This document shows positions 41,142 to 50,567 of a stretch of DNA of 64,000 nucleotides, piece by piece. The notes beneath the pieces were generated by a model. That model did not search any database. It saw nothing but the letters and a program-made list of their open reading frames with translations, and was not told the origin of the DNA. The translations under genes and the position numbers were made by a program. The stretch comes from Pelomonas caseinilytica (lineage in GTDB: Bacteria; Pseudomonadota; Gammaproteobacteria; Burkholderiales; Burkholderiaceae_C), in the NCBI RefSeq assembly GCF_021353235.1, contig NZ_JAJTWT010000006.1, positions 348,172-412,171 of the forward strand. Direction: 5' to 3'. Position 1 is the stretch's first letter; every line of letters starts with the position of its first letter.

Positions 41142-42698
41142 TCAGTGGGCAGCGGTTGAGATGACCACCCCGTCCTGGCTGAGCAGGTAGTCGCGCATCG
41201 TCGGCGACTGCTCCAGCGCCATGCGGCGGATGCCGCGCACGTGCTCCATGGCCTGGAGGCTGACTTCGGGCGAGATATGGGCCGACAGGCCGATGCCGTG
41301 GCTGGGCAGGCGGTGCAGGCCGGCCAGCAGGTAGGACCAGTTGGCCGCGCCGAAGAGGGACAGCCGCCGGTCCAGGTCGGTGGGCGTCGGCACCTTGCTG
41401 TCCCACAGCATGAGCAGTTCGGCCAGGCGCGGCGACAGCCTCGCCTCCTCGGTGCAGGCGCGCCAGAAGGGCGTGTCCCGCCGTTGCGACAGCGCGTAGT
41501 GCGCGACGATGAAGTCGCGCAGCTCCTCGTGGAAGTCGTTGAAGACGCGGTTGACCCGGCCGCGGCAGCCCTCGCCGTTGCCGGCCGGCGCGACGTGGTC
41601 GACGAAGAGCTGCAGCATCCACTCGACGAGGTAGAGGCTGGTCGACTCCAGCGGCTCGATGAAGCCGCTCGCCGCGCCCAGGGTCAGGCAGTTGCCCTCC
41701 CAGGCGCGCGCCGCATGGCCCACGCGCAGCTCCCTCACGGTCGGCTCGGCCAGCGCCTTCCGGCCGCCGCCCAGGCCGAGCAGGGTGTGGGCGGCCTCAT
41801 CGTCGCTGCTGAAGCGCGAGGCATAGACATAGCCCGTGCCGCGGCGGCTCTGCAGGTCCATCTCCCAGGTCCAGCCGGCGGCCTGGGCCGTGACGGCCGT
41901 GAAGCTGCGCAGCGCGCCGTGACGCTGGGCATGAGCCAGGGGCCGGCTGACGATGCGGTCGCAGGGCAGCGCGTCGGCATAGGAGACCCAGGGCACGCCC
42001 AGGGCCTGCTGCAGCAGCAGCGAGCGCGAGCCGGTGCAGTCGATGAAGAAGCTGGCCGAGAGGCGCTGGCCGTCGGCCAGCTCCACCGACTCGATGCCGG
42101 CCTCGCCGCGATGCACCTTCGCCACCTCGCCCTGCACGCGGTGCACGCCCCGGGTCAGCGCCGTCTGTTGCAGCAGCATGGCCAGGCGCGCGGCGTCCAG
42201 GTGATAGCCGTAGCTCACCGGTGCCTGGTAGTCGGGCGAGTCCATCAGCTTGGGGCACTGGTCGCCGTCGAACAGCGCCGTCTGCACCGTGCAGGCCTGG
42301 GCCATGGGCTGCTGCGTCAGGCCGCGCTGCAGCAGGTTCAGCCAGTGGGCCGTCGCCGCGAAACCGTGGAAGGGCGCCGGGATGTCGAAGGGATGGTCGT
42401 AGCTGTCCTCGGCCGCGCGGCCCCCGCGGCGCCAGCCGTTGAAGCGCACGCCGTTGCTCAGCGTCGCATCGGCCGCGGTGAACAGCGTGCGCTCGGGCAG
42501 GCCCAGGGCCTGCAGCGTGTGGCGCAGCGTCGGCAGGGTGGCGAGTTCGTCGCCGAGACCGGCCATGCGCGGCGGCTCGACCAGCGTGACGGGCAACGGG
42601 GTCTGGCGGGCGGCGCCCAGCGTCCGCTGCAGATAGCAGGCCGCCAGCCAGCCGGCGGCGCCGCCGCCGACGATGACGATGGATTGGATCTCGGACAA
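41142..42698 (-). CDS. Flavin-dependent tryptophan-halogenase-family protein lacking the catalytic lysine
   Basis: A 518-residue protein aligning along its length with PrnA-type halogenases: FAD motif IVIVGGGAAGW (8-18), GLGDELATLPTL, QAHY-like HYALSQRRDTPFWRA, and FIEPLESTS (Glu351, equivalent to the substrate-contacting Glu346). Two hallmark sites differ. The lysine that carries the HOCl adduct (PrnA Lys79) is Ser81 in ATLSNGVRFNGW, and WxWxIP is WTWEMD (276-281). FAD binding should persist but halogenation is doubtful. It starts with TTG behind GGAG. No flavin reductase lies nearby. Confidence 0.85.
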   Translation of the reverse strand: MSEIQSIVIVGGGAAGWLAACYLQRTLGAARQTPLPVTLVEPPRMAGLGDELATLPTLRHTLQALGLPERTLFTAADATLSNGVRFNGWRRGGRAAEDSYDHPFDIPAPFHGFAATAHWLNLLQRGLTQQPMAQACTVQTALFDGDQCPKLMDSPDYQAPVSYGYHLDAARLAMLLQQTALTRGVHRVQGEVAKVHRGEAGIESVELADGQRLSASFFIDCTGSRSLLLQQALGVPWVSYADALPCDRIVSRPLAHAQRHGALRSFTAVTAQAAGWTWEMDLQSRRGTGYVYASRFSSDDEAAHTLLGLGGGRKALAEPTVRELRVGHAARAWEGNCLTLGAASGFIEPLESTSLYLVEWMLQLFVDHVAPAGNGEGCRGRVNRVFNDFHEELRDFIVAHYALSQRRDTPFWRACTEEARLSPRLAELLMLWDSKVPTPTDLDRRLSLFGAANWSYLLAGLHRLPSHGIGLSAHISPEVSLQAMEHVRGIRRMALEQSPTMRDYLLSQDGVVISTAAH

Positions 42699-42825
42699 GG
42701 CAGGAACTCCGGAAGGCTCTCGTGCGGCGGATGCGCCGCCGGTGCCGCCACATTACGGTGGCAGGCCTGCGCGGGCACTTGTAACGCGGGCCGGGAGCGT
42801 GCGTCCTGCACGCGCGATGGAGGCG

Positions 42826-43482
42826 TTATGGGCCAGGCCGCCAGAGCCAGCGGCCGCGACCGCGCTGCACGCGACCATCGCGTTCGGCCTCGGCCAGCAG
42901 GGCGTTGGCCGTCTGCCGCGACACGTGGGCCAGGCGCGCCACCTCGGCCTGGGTGGCGGCCACCGCCGTCCAGCCGCCCGCCGCCGGCCGGCCGCGTTCG
43001 CGCGCCAGCTGGGCCAGGGCCAGGTTGAAGCGCTCCGCCGCGCCCTGGTGGCGGGCCGCCTGCAGCAGGCGCAAGGTGCCGTCGTAGCGGCGGGCGAACT
43101 CGGCCAGCAGGGCGCGGGCGAAGCCGGGCACCTCGTCCATCAGCCGCGCGTAGGCCTCGCGGCCGAAGACCAGCACCTCGCTGGCGCCGCGCGCGACGGC
43201 CTCGTACTCCGAGGGCTGCCCGGCCGCGAAGGCGGCCAGGCCGAACAGCCGGGGCGGGCCCACGTTCTCGATGACGGAGACCGTGCCGTCCGCGCCCGTG
43301 AAGCGCGTCTCGATCTCGCCGGCCGCCACGGCGTAGAAGGCCGTCGTGCGCTGCCCCTGCACGAAGAGGCTGCGGCCGTCGGCCAGGCGGCGCCGCGCGA
43401 TGCCGGCGGCGATGCCGGGCGGCACGGCGACGCCCGGGAAATGGGCCTGGAGGACGCGCTGCAGCGCGGGGTCGGGAGGCAT
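42826..43482 (-). CDS. Crp/Fnr-family transcriptional regulator
   Basis: A 218-residue protein. A cyclic-nucleotide-binding-like beta-roll (RRLADGRSLFVQGQRTTAFYAVAAGEIETRF, PPRLFGLAAFAAGQPSEYEAVARG) leads to a dimer helix and a C-terminal winged helix (TQAEVARLAHVSRQTANALLAEAERDGRVQ). No N-terminal Cys cluster is present, so it is not an Fnr oxygen sensor; the cAMP-binding Arg/Ser pattern is not clear either. Targets unknown. It lies 127 bp upstream of the halogenase-like gene on the same strand and 57 bp from the divergent DUF2332 gene. Confidence 0.88.
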   Translation of the reverse strand: MPPDPALQRVLQAHFPGVAVPPGIAAGIARRRLADGRSLFVQGQRTTAFYAVAAGEIETRFTGADGTVSVIENVGPPRLFGLAAFAAGQPSEYEAVARGASEVLVFGREAYARLMDEVPGFARALLAEFARRYDGTLRLLQAARHQGAAERFNLALAQLARERGRPAAGGWTAVAATQAEVARLAHVSRQTANALLAEAERDGRVQRGRGRWLWRPGP

Positions 43483-43539
43483 GCCGGCATTGTCGGCTGG
43501 CCGACACAAGGCCGCGCCGCGCCTGCCTATGCTGGCCCC

Positions 43540-44667
43540 ATGGAACACGCCGCCATCGACCACGCCGATCTCTCCGCCCTGCTGCGCCGCTTCGGCCGCG
43601 AGGAATGCGCTCAGGAGCCCCTCTATGTCGCCCTCTGCGAAGCGGCGGCCGGCGACCCGCGGGCCCTGGCCCTGCTGACCGAGGCGCCGCCCGAGCAGCG
43701 CAAGGCCAACCTGCTGCTGGCGGCCCTGCATGAGCGCGTGCTGGCCGGCGCCGCGCCCGAGCTGGCGGCCTACTACCCCAGCGCCGGCGGCCGGCGCGTG
43801 GCCGACGCGGGCCTGGCCGCGGCCCTGTCGGCCTGCCTGGCCCGCGAATGGCCGGCGCTGCTGCGCCACCTGCGGCACGGCGCCACCCAGACCAACGAGG
43901 TCGCCCGCGGCGCGGCGCTGTGGCCAGCCCTGGGCGCCGCCGCCCGCGCCACCGGCGCCGGCCGCCTGGCCCTGCTGGACTTCGGCTGCAGCGCCGGCCT
44001 CAACCTGGGCGTGGACCGGCTGGTGCTGCACTACGAGACCGACGACGGCCGCCGCCATCGCCGCGGCGCCGAGCCGGACGGCGCCCGCGCCGAGGTCGAG
44101 TCGCGCTGGCTGGGCTGCGCGCCGCTGCCGGCCGAGGCCGGCTGGCGACTGACGCTGCGCCACGGCGTCGACCCCGCGCCCGTCGACGTGAACGACCCCG
44201 AGCGGCTGCGCTGGCTGCAGGCCTGCCTGTGGCCGCACGACGCGCGGCGCCGTGAACGGCTGCAGCGCGCTGCCGCCCAGTGGCGCCACCTGCCGGTCAC
44301 GCTGACCCGGGCCGGCGACTGCATCGCCGCCATCGAGCCCTGGCTGGCCGGCCTGCCCGCGGGCGTGCAGCCGGTGCTGCTGACGAGCTGGGTGCTGTAC
44401 TACCTGAGCGAGGCGGAGGTCGCGCGCCTGCGCCAGACGGTGGACCGCCTGGCGCTCAGCCACGGGCTGGCCTGGATCTGCGGCGAACTGCCGGGCTTGA
44501 GCGCGCGGGACGGCCAGCCGCCGCCCCTGCCCGCACTGCCGCCCGGAGAGGTCGCATCGTCGGCCACGCTGTGGACCCTGCGCTGGGCCGAGGCGGGCCG
44601 CGTGGCCGAGCAGGCCCTGGCCTGGAGCCATCCGCACGGCCGCTGGGTGGCGTGGCTAGGGGGCTGA
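43540..44667 (+). CDS. DUF2332 family protein
   Basis: A 375-residue protein with the DUF2332 outline: helical N-terminus (LLRRFGREECAQEPLYVALCEAAAGDP), TQTNEVARGAALWPAL, and LALLDFGCSAGLNLGVDRL resembling a methyltransferase SAM-binding loop. EAEVARLRQTVDRLALSHGLAWICGELPG follows near the C-terminus. A methyltransferase-like activity has been suggested by such features but is not established. Its 3' end overlaps the convergent histidine kinase gene by 12 bp. Confidence 0.85.
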   Translation: MEHAAIDHADLSALLRRFGREECAQEPLYVALCEAAAGDPRALALLTEAPPEQRKANLLLAALHERVLAGAAPELAAYYPSAGGRRVADAGLAAALSACLAREWPALLRHLRHGATQTNEVARGAALWPALGAAARATGAGRLALLDFGCSAGLNLGVDRLVLHYETDDGRRHRRGAEPDGARAEVESRWLGCAPLPAEAGWRLTLRHGVDPAPVDVNDPERLRWLQACLWPHDARRRERLQRAAAQWRHLPVTLTRAGDCIAAIEPWLAGLPAGVQPVLLTSWVLYYLSEAEVARLRQTVDRLALSHGLAWICGELPGLSARDGQPPPLPALPPGEVASSATLWTLRWAEAGRVAEQALAWSHPHGRWVAWLGG

Positions 44668-46002
44668 TCCCTGCACGAGGCTGGCGCGAAAGCCCCGCCC
44701 GTCCGCCACGGGCGAGGCGAGCTCGAGCCGGGCGTCCGACTGCTCGGCGATGCGCTGCGCCAGGCGCAGGCCGAGGTGGCCGTCCAGCCGCGCGGGGCGC
44801 TGTCGCGGCTGGGCCAGGGCCTCGCGCAGGCGCTCCAGCGCCGGCGGAGCGAGGCCGGGGCCGTCGTCCTCGACGTCGATGCGGCCGGGCTTGACCCTCA
44901 CCACCACGTGCGCCGCCGGGCCGCCGTGGCGCAGGCCGTTCTCGACGAGGTTGCGCAGGGCGATGCCCAGGGCGTCGAGGTCGCCCAGCCAGGGCGGGGG
45001 TGGCGGCGAGTCGACGACGAGGCGCGCACGCGCCGCGCCGCGCTCGCTGTGCAGCTCGTCGAGCACCAGCTGGGCCAGCCAGGCCGGGTCCACCGGCTCG
45101 CGGTGCAGGGCGGCGCCGGCTTCCACGCGGGCGAGCTGCAGCAGCCGCGTCGCCAGCCGGTCCATGCGGTCGAGCTGGCCGACGAGGGCCTGCAGGCGCT
45201 GCTGGCCGGCATGCTCGGCCGGCCACTGGGCCTGCAGCATCTGCGCCTGGGCGCGGGCCGCGGCCAGCGGCGTGCGCAGCTCATGGGCGAGGTGGCCGGC
45301 CGCCTCGCGTTCGGCCAGCACGCGCTGCTGCAGGTGCTCGCGCATGGTGTTGGCCGCCTGCAGCAGCGGCAGCAGCTCGGCCGGCACGCCCTGCAAGGGC
45401 AGCGGCGCGCTGCCTTCGCGCAGCTGCCGCAGGGCCGGCTGCAGGGAGCGGAAGGCGCTGCGCAGCACGCCGTGCAGGCCCCAGGCGGCCAGGGGCAGGG
45501 CCAGGGCCAGCGGCATCAGCAGCCACAGGCAGGCCTCCCACAGCACCTCGCGGCGGTGGGCGGTGGTCTCGGCCACCAGCACGCGGGTCTCGGCGCCGTC
45601 GACGACGGCCACGCGCCAGTCGCCGTGGTCCCGCGTGCCGGTGGCCGTGGCCGGCGCCAGCCGGTCGGCCGGCGCGAGGTGGGAGCGCAGCAGCGTGCGG
45701 CCGGCGCGGTCCAGCACCTGGTAGACCACATGCTCCTCGTGGCGGCCGAAGCCGCGCGGCGCGAGCGTGGCGGGGTCGCGGGCGGCCAGCTCGAAGGCCG
45801 AGGGCGGCAGGGCGGCGAGGTGCTGGCCGGTCTCGACGAGGGCGTCGTCCAGCACCTCGTCGGTCTCCTCGCGCACGGCCCACAGGGCTGCGCCGCAGCC
45901 GAGCAGCCACAGCGTCATCCACAGCAGGGCCACCTGCCGGCGCAGCCGCGCCTCCAGGCGCCAGGGCCGGGGCGCGGCGGGCGGCGGGGCCTCAGGGCTC
46001 AA
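44656..46002 (-). CDS. Sensor histidine kinase (QseC/PmrB-like)
   Basis: A 448-residue two-component kinase: two membrane helices (about 24-44 and 157-177) enclose a periplasmic sensor loop of about 110 residues. Then H-box GHLAHELRTPLAAARAQ, N-box ALRNLVENGLRHGG, G1 box VEDDGPGLAPPAL and GLRLAQRIAEQ. The order and size match OmpR-type partners such as QseC. The start overlaps the response-regulator gene by 11 bp. The ligand is unknown. Confidence 0.93.
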   Translation of the reverse strand: MSPEAPPPAAPRPWRLEARLRRQVALLWMTLWLLGCGAALWAVREETDEVLDDALVETGQHLAALPPSAFELAARDPATLAPRGFGRHEEHVVYQVLDRAGRTLLRSHLAPADRLAPATATGTRDHGDWRVAVVDGAETRVLVAETTAHRREVLWEACLWLLMPLALALPLAAWGLHGVLRSAFRSLQPALRQLREGSAPLPLQGVPAELLPLLQAANTMREHLQQRVLAEREAAGHLAHELRTPLAAARAQAQMLQAQWPAEHAGQQRLQALVGQLDRMDRLATRLLQLARVEAGAALHREPVDPAWLAQLVLDELHSERGAARARLVVDSPPPPPWLGDLDALGIALRNLVENGLRHGGPAAHVVVRVKPGRIDVEDDGPGLAPPALERLREALAQPRQRPARLDGHLGLRLAQRIAEQSDARLELASPVADGRGFRASLVQGSAP

Positions 46003-46651
46003 AGCGGTAGCCCAGGCCGCGGTGGGTGCTGATGAGGTCGGCCCCGAGCTTGCGGCGCAGCCGCGAGACGATGACCTCCAGCGTGTTGCTCTGGCTGTCG
46101 GGCTTTTGCACCGGCTCGGTCGAGGCCTCGAGCCGGGAGCGCTCGACGATGCGGCCCGGCGCCCCGGCGAGGGTGGCCAGCACGGCCCACTCCATGGCGG
46201 TGAGGTCGACCGGGAAGCCGTCGCGCAGCAGGCGGCGCTGGCCGAGATCGAGCTCCAGGCCGCCGCGCAGCTGCAACCGGGCGCGGGCCGGCTGGCGCCG
46301 CGCCAGGGCTTCCACGCGGGCCAGCAGCTCCTGCAGGTCGAAGGGCTTGACGAGGTAGTCGTCCGCCCCGGCGCGCAGGCCGCGCACGCGCTCGCTGACG
46401 GCGTCGCGCGCCGTCAGCACCAGCACCGGCCAGCTGCGGCCGGCGGCGCGCCACTCGTTGAGCAGGGTCAGGCCGTCGGCATCGGGCAGGCCGAGGTCCA
46501 GCAGCACGATGAGGCTGGCCGGCGCGTCGTGCACCCAGGCGCGGGCGTCCGCAGCGGTGCGGCACCAGTGCAGGCGCAGGCCGGCGTGGGTGAGGCTGTC
46601 TCGAACGGCCTGGCCGAGAACCTCGTCATCTTCGACGAGCAGGATGGGCAT
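45992..46651 (-). CDS. OmpR/PhoB-family response regulator (QseB/PmrA-like)
   Basis: A 219-residue regulator. Receiver domain with Asp8/Asp9 (VEDDE), phospho-acceptor Asp52 (LLDLGLPDADG), Thr in LVLTARD and Lys in YLVKPFDL. The C-terminal OmpR-type winged helix (LTAMEWAVLATLAGAPGRIVERSRLE ... VIVSRLRRKLGADLISTHRGLGYRFEP) is complete. It overlaps the kinase gene by 11 bp and begins 20 bp after the PEP-CTERM gene's stop, so all three may be on one transcript. Confidence 0.94.
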   Translation of the reverse strand: MPILLVEDDEVLGQAVRDSLTHAGLRLHWCRTAADARAWVHDAPASLIVLLDLGLPDADGLTLLNEWRAAGRSWPVLVLTARDAVSERVRGLRAGADDYLVKPFDLQELLARVEALARRQPARARLQLRGGLELDLGQRRLLRDGFPVDLTAMEWAVLATLAGAPGRIVERSRLEASTEPVQKPDSQSNTLEVIVSRLRRKLGADLISTHRGLGYRFEP

Positions 46652-46671
46652 GCCCCATCATCGCGCCCCAT

Positions 46672-47733
46672 TCACGCACGAAGCTGACGCCGGCGCCACA
46701 CGACCAGGGCGCCGAGGCCGAGGGCCATCAGGCCGGCCGACGGCGCCTCGGGCACCGCGGCGACCGGGTTGCCGTTCAGGTTGAGCGCCACGTTCTGCGC
46801 ACCCATGAAGTCGCCGATCTCCGTGGCGTCGGGATGGCTGTCGCCGAACAGGGGCTTGGCCTCGTGGCTCGCGGGGTCGAAGGCGCCCGTGTAGGCGTAG
46901 AACTCGTAGCGGCGCAGCACCGCCTCCTTGCCCGCGCCCATCTCGGCGCCGCCGCCGTTCTCCAGGGCACCGGCGGCCGGGTTGCCGGGGTCGGTCTGCA
47001 GCAGCTGCCACTCGATCTCGGTGTGCTGGCGGGCCTGCTCGACCTTGGCGTTGCCGCCCATCAGCTCTTCCAGGCCGACCTTGTCCTCCAGCTCGGTCGA
47101 ATAGACCTTGACCCAGAGGGGCGTGCCGAACTGGGGCTCGGGCGCTTCGGGCGGCTGGGGTGCCTGGATGCGCGCGACGACGACGGGCGGCGCACCCACC
47201 ACCGGTGCCGGCGTGACCTGCCACTGCGGCGCCGGCAGCGAGGCCGCGACCGGGTTCAGTACGCCCGAGCCGGGGTTGGCTTCGACCAGCCAGCTGTAGG
47301 TCGTCTTGGTGGGGCTGCCGACGTTGCCGACGCCGAAGTGGTCGCAGGGCGTGCTCGGCCCGTAGGCGATGCCGCCGCCGGTCCAGCAGCTCTCGCCCGG
47401 CGTGCTGAACACGCCGCTGGGCGTGCCGGTGCTCCACACGCCGGCGGCGAAGCTCGCCTGGTAGGTCACGCGCACGCCGAAGATGCTGCCGTTGGCATAG
47501 GCCGACACGACGGGCGCGCCATAGCGCTCAACGGTGGTCGGGAAGCCCCGGCCGGCGCCGCCGAAGGTGTCGGTGATGTCCGACAGGTGCAGGCCCTCGA
47601 GCTCGATCTCGAAGCCGTGGGCTTCCTGGCCGGTGTTGTTGACGACGTCGAAGTTGCCGAGGGTGCCGATGACCTGGGCGGGCGCCAGCAGCGGCGCGAA
47701 GAGCAGAACGGCGAGAACGCGGTGGGGTTGCAT
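46672..47733 (-). CDS. PEP-CTERM sorting-domain exported protein
   Basis: A 353-residue protein with a signal peptide (about 1-19, LLAPAQ) and a secreted body rich in Gly, Thr and aromatic residues (GTLGNFDVVNNTGQEAHGFEIELEGLHLSDI). The C-terminal tail is VPEAPSAGLMALGLGALVVWRRR: the PEP-like motif, a membrane helix and an Arg cluster, as handled by exosortase. Such proteins are linked to exopolysaccharide and floc or biofilm surfaces. AGGAGA precedes ATG 47733. No exosortase gene is in the window. Confidence 0.88.
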   Translation of the reverse strand: MQPHRVLAVLLFAPLLAPAQVIGTLGNFDVVNNTGQEAHGFEIELEGLHLSDITDTFGGAGRGFPTTVERYGAPVVSAYANGSIFGVRVTYQASFAAGVWSTGTPSGVFSTPGESCWTGGGIAYGPSTPCDHFGVGNVGSPTKTTYSWLVEANPGSGVLNPVAASLPAPQWQVTPAPVVGAPPVVVARIQAPQPPEAPEPQFGTPLWVKVYSTELEDKVGLEELMGGNAKVEQARQHTEIEWQLLQTDPGNPAAGALENGGGAEMGAGKEAVLRRYEFYAYTGAFDPASHEAKPLFGDSHPDATEIGDFMGAQNVALNLNGNPVAAVPEAPSAGLMALGLGALVVWRRRQLRA

Positions 47734-47892
47734 GCCGATGTCTCCTGGAGTGTGGGAGAGGCAGCCTCGCTCCGGCAGGTGAACCGAAGCTGAATCGGGC
47801 CCGGCCTGTCCCTCCGTCGAGGGACGGAGGCGCCCCTGCCGATAATGCGCATTCCCAACGCAGCCCCGCGCGCCCGGTCGCGCCGCCCCACC

Positions 47893-49089
47893 ATGTTCGA
47901 GCATGTCGACGCCTACGCCGGCGACCCCATCCTGAGCCTCAACGAGGCCTTCCAGAAGGACCCCCGCGCCGGCAAGATCAACCTGTCCATCGGCATCTAT
48001 TTCGACAACGACGGCCGCATCCCCATGCTGCCCTCGGTGCGGGCGGCCGAGCTGGCCGTCGTGGAGGCCGCGGGCCCGCGCCCCTACCTGCCGATGGAAG
48101 GCGCCGCCAACTTCCGCAGCGCCGTGCAGGCCCTGCTGTTCGGCGCCCAGCATCCCGCCATTGCCGCCGGCCGCATCGCCACCATCCAGGGCGTGGGCTC
48201 CAGCGGCGGCCTGAAGGTGGGCGCCGATTTCCTGAAGCGCTATTTCCCCGACAGCACCGTCTACCTGTCCGACCCCACCTGGGACAACCACCGCGCCGTC
48301 TTCGAAGGCTCGGGCCACCGCTGCGATACCTATCCCTACTACGACGCGGCTACGGGCGGCCTGCGCTTTCACGAGCTGCTGGCCACCTTCAAGGCCCTGC
48401 CGGCGCGCAGCATCGTGGTGCTCCACGCCTGCTGCCACAACCCGACCGGCGTGGATCTCTCGCAGGACCAGTGGCGGGCCCTCGTGCCCGTCATCCGCGA
48501 GCGCCAGTTGCTGCCCTTCCTGGACCTGGCCTACCAGGGCTATGGCGACGGCATCGAGGAAGACGCCTTCGCGCCCCGCCTGCTGGCCGACGAAGGCCTG
48601 CCCTTCCTCATCGCCAACAGCTTCTCCAAGAGCATGAGCCTGTACGGCGAGCGCTGCGGGGCGCTGAGTGTCGTCTGCCCCGACGCCGAGCAGGCTGCCC
48701 GCGTGCTGGGCCAGATGAAGTTCATGATCCGCCGCAACTACTCCAACCCGCCCATGCACGGCGGCCAGATCGTGGCCAAGGTGCTGACCGACCCCAAGCT
48801 GCGCGCCATGTGGGAGGGCGAGGTCCGCGAGATGCGAGAGCGCATCCAGGCCATGCGCCGCCAGCTGCACGACGTGCTCGTGGCCAAGCTGCCGGGCCGC
48901 AACTTCGACTACTTCCTGACCCAGCGCGGCATGTTCAGCTACACGGGCCTCACGCCCGAACAGGCCGAGCGTCTGAAGACGGAGTTCGGCGTCTACATCC
49001 TGCGCTCGGGCCGCATGTGCGTGGCGGGGCTGAACACCCGCAACGTCGAGGCCACCGCCGAAGCCATGGCCGCCGTGCTGGCCGGCTGA
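47893..49089 (+). CDS. tyrB: Aromatic amino-acid aminotransferase (AspC/TyrB type)
   Basis: A 398-residue fold-type I PLP aminotransferase: start MFEHVDAYAGDPILSLNEAFQKDPR, HNPTG in CCHNPTGVDLS, Asp211 near LDLAYQGYGDG, Schiff-base Lys246 in NSFSKSMSLYGERCG, and the substrate Arg in GRMCVAGLN. The length and signatures match TyrB/AspC; Tyr/Phe transamination is likeliest, Asp also possible. ATG 47893 gives the usual N-terminus. Confidence 0.93.
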   Translation: MFEHVDAYAGDPILSLNEAFQKDPRAGKINLSIGIYFDNDGRIPMLPSVRAAELAVVEAAGPRPYLPMEGAANFRSAVQALLFGAQHPAIAAGRIATIQGVGSSGGLKVGADFLKRYFPDSTVYLSDPTWDNHRAVFEGSGHRCDTYPYYDAATGGLRFHELLATFKALPARSIVVLHACCHNPTGVDLSQDQWRALVPVIRERQLLPFLDLAYQGYGDGIEEDAFAPRLLADEGLPFLIANSFSKSMSLYGERCGALSVVCPDAEQAARVLGQMKFMIRRNYSNPPMHGGQIVAKVLTDPKLRAMWEGEVREMRERIQAMRRQLHDVLVAKLPGRNFDYFLTQRGMFSYTGLTPEQAERLKTEFGVYILRSGRMCVAGLNTRNVEATAEAMAAVLAG

Positions 49090-49310
49090 GCCTGCGGGCC
49101 ACCACGCGCTGCGCGGCCGGGCTGGCGCAGGCGCTGAAGGCGAAGTTGACGACGGCTTGACCTCGGCGCCCCGCTGGCCGACGGCCACGCGGCGTGGCTT
49201 CCGGCGGGCCCGCCCATGTCGCCCGGTTATGGCCATGGCTGCCTGTTTCATTGGCAGCGCCGCCGGGGCCTCTTTACCCTGCCGCCACTGAAAAAGATGC
49301 CCAGGGCAGG

Positions 49311-50555
49311 ATGAAGCATTGCGTGGTGATCGGCGGCGGCGTGGTGGGCTTGACCACCGCCTGGGCGCTGCTGGAACGTGGGCACGGCGTGACGCTGATC
49401 GAACGCGAGGCCGAGGTGGCCCAGGGCGCCAGCCGCGCCAATGGCGGGCAGCTCAGCTACCGCTACGTCTCGCCGCTGGCCGATGCCGGCGTGCCGCTGA
49501 AGGCGCTGCGCTGGCTGCTCGACCCCGACGGCCCGCTGCGCTTCAAGCCCGAGGCGAGCTGGGCGCAGTGGTCGTGGCTGCTGGCTTTTCTGCGCAACTG
49601 CCGCGGGCCGGTCAACCGCCGCACGACGGAGCGGCTGCTCGCCCTGGGGGCCTACAGCCAGGCCTCGTTCGCGCGGCTGCAGGCCGAGGCCCAGCTCGGC
49701 GATGCCATCGCGCTGCGCTCGCCCGGCAAGCTCGTCGTCTACCGCAAGCCGGCGGAGTTCGCCCGCGTCGCGTCGCGCGTGCAGGGCGGGGTGGAACGGG
49801 CCCTGTCGCACGACGACTGCGTGGCGCTGGAGCCGGCCCTGGCCGACACCGAGGCCAGCCTGGCCGGCGGCATCTTCACCGCCGGCGAGGCGGTGGCCGA
49901 CTGCCACGCCTTCTGCCAGGGCCTGCACGCCCGCCTGGCCGCGCACGAGCGCTTCCGCGGCCGGCTGGCCACGCCCGTGCAGGGCTTCCAGCGCGACGCC
50001 CAGGGCGGCGTGCTCGGCGTGCAGACGGGGGGCGGCGTCGTCGCGGCGGATGCCGTCGTGCTCGCGGCGGGCCTGGCGAGCCGAGGCCTCGCGGCGGCCG
50101 TGGGCGTCGAGCTGCCCATCTACCCGCTCAAGGGCTACAGCCTCACCGCGCCCATCGGCACGGGCCACCGGCCGCCCGAAGTCAGCGTGACCGATTTCGA
50201 GAAGAAGGTGCTCTACGCCCGCATCGGCGCCGAGCTGCGGGTGGCCGCCATGGTGGACCTCGTCGGCGACGACCCGAGCCTGGACGCCGGCCGCCTGGCC
50301 TCGCTGCAGCGCACGGTGCGCGCCACCTTCCCGCATGCGGCCGACTACGACCGGGCCGAGCCCTGGGCCGGCCTGCGGCCGGCCACGCCCAGCGGCGCGC
50401 CCATCCTCGGGCCCAGCGGAGTGCCTGGCCTGTGGCTCAATGTGGGCCATGGCGCCCTGGGGTTCACCTTCTCGTTCGCGACGGCCAATATCGTGGCCGA
50501 GCTCGTGTCGGGCCGCGCCAGCCCGCTGCCGCTGGACGGCCTGAGCTTGAAGTGA
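49311..50555 (+). CDS. dadA: D-amino-acid dehydrogenase, small subunit
   Basis: A 414-residue FAD protein with VVIGGGVVGLTTAWALLERGHGVTLIERE at the N-terminus, ASRANGGQLSYRYVSPLADAGVP (a DadA hallmark), LKGYSLTAPI and WAGLRPATPSGAPILGPS before a C-terminal FAD contact. It oxidises D-alanine and other D-amino acids and feeds electrons to quinone. Its partner alr is at 36.5 kb. A large inverted repeat starts 12 bp after its stop. The following two genes also act on wall peptides, so they may serve D-Ala recycling together. Confidence 0.93.
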   Translation: MKHCVVIGGGVVGLTTAWALLERGHGVTLIEREAEVAQGASRANGGQLSYRYVSPLADAGVPLKALRWLLDPDGPLRFKPEASWAQWSWLLAFLRNCRGPVNRRTTERLLALGAYSQASFARLQAEAQLGDAIALRSPGKLVVYRKPAEFARVASRVQGGVERALSHDDCVALEPALADTEASLAGGIFTAGEAVADCHAFCQGLHARLAAHERFRGRLATPVQGFQRDAQGGVLGVQTGGGVVAADAVVLAAGLASRGLAAAVGVELPIYPLKGYSLTAPIGTGHRPPEVSVTDFEKKVLYARIGAELRVAAMVDLVGDDPSLDAGRLASLQRTVRATFPHAADYDRAEPWAGLRPATPSGAPILGPSGVPGLWLNVGHGALGFTFSFATANIVAELVSGRASPLPLDGLSLK

Positions 50556-50567
50556 GAATTCAAAGGC

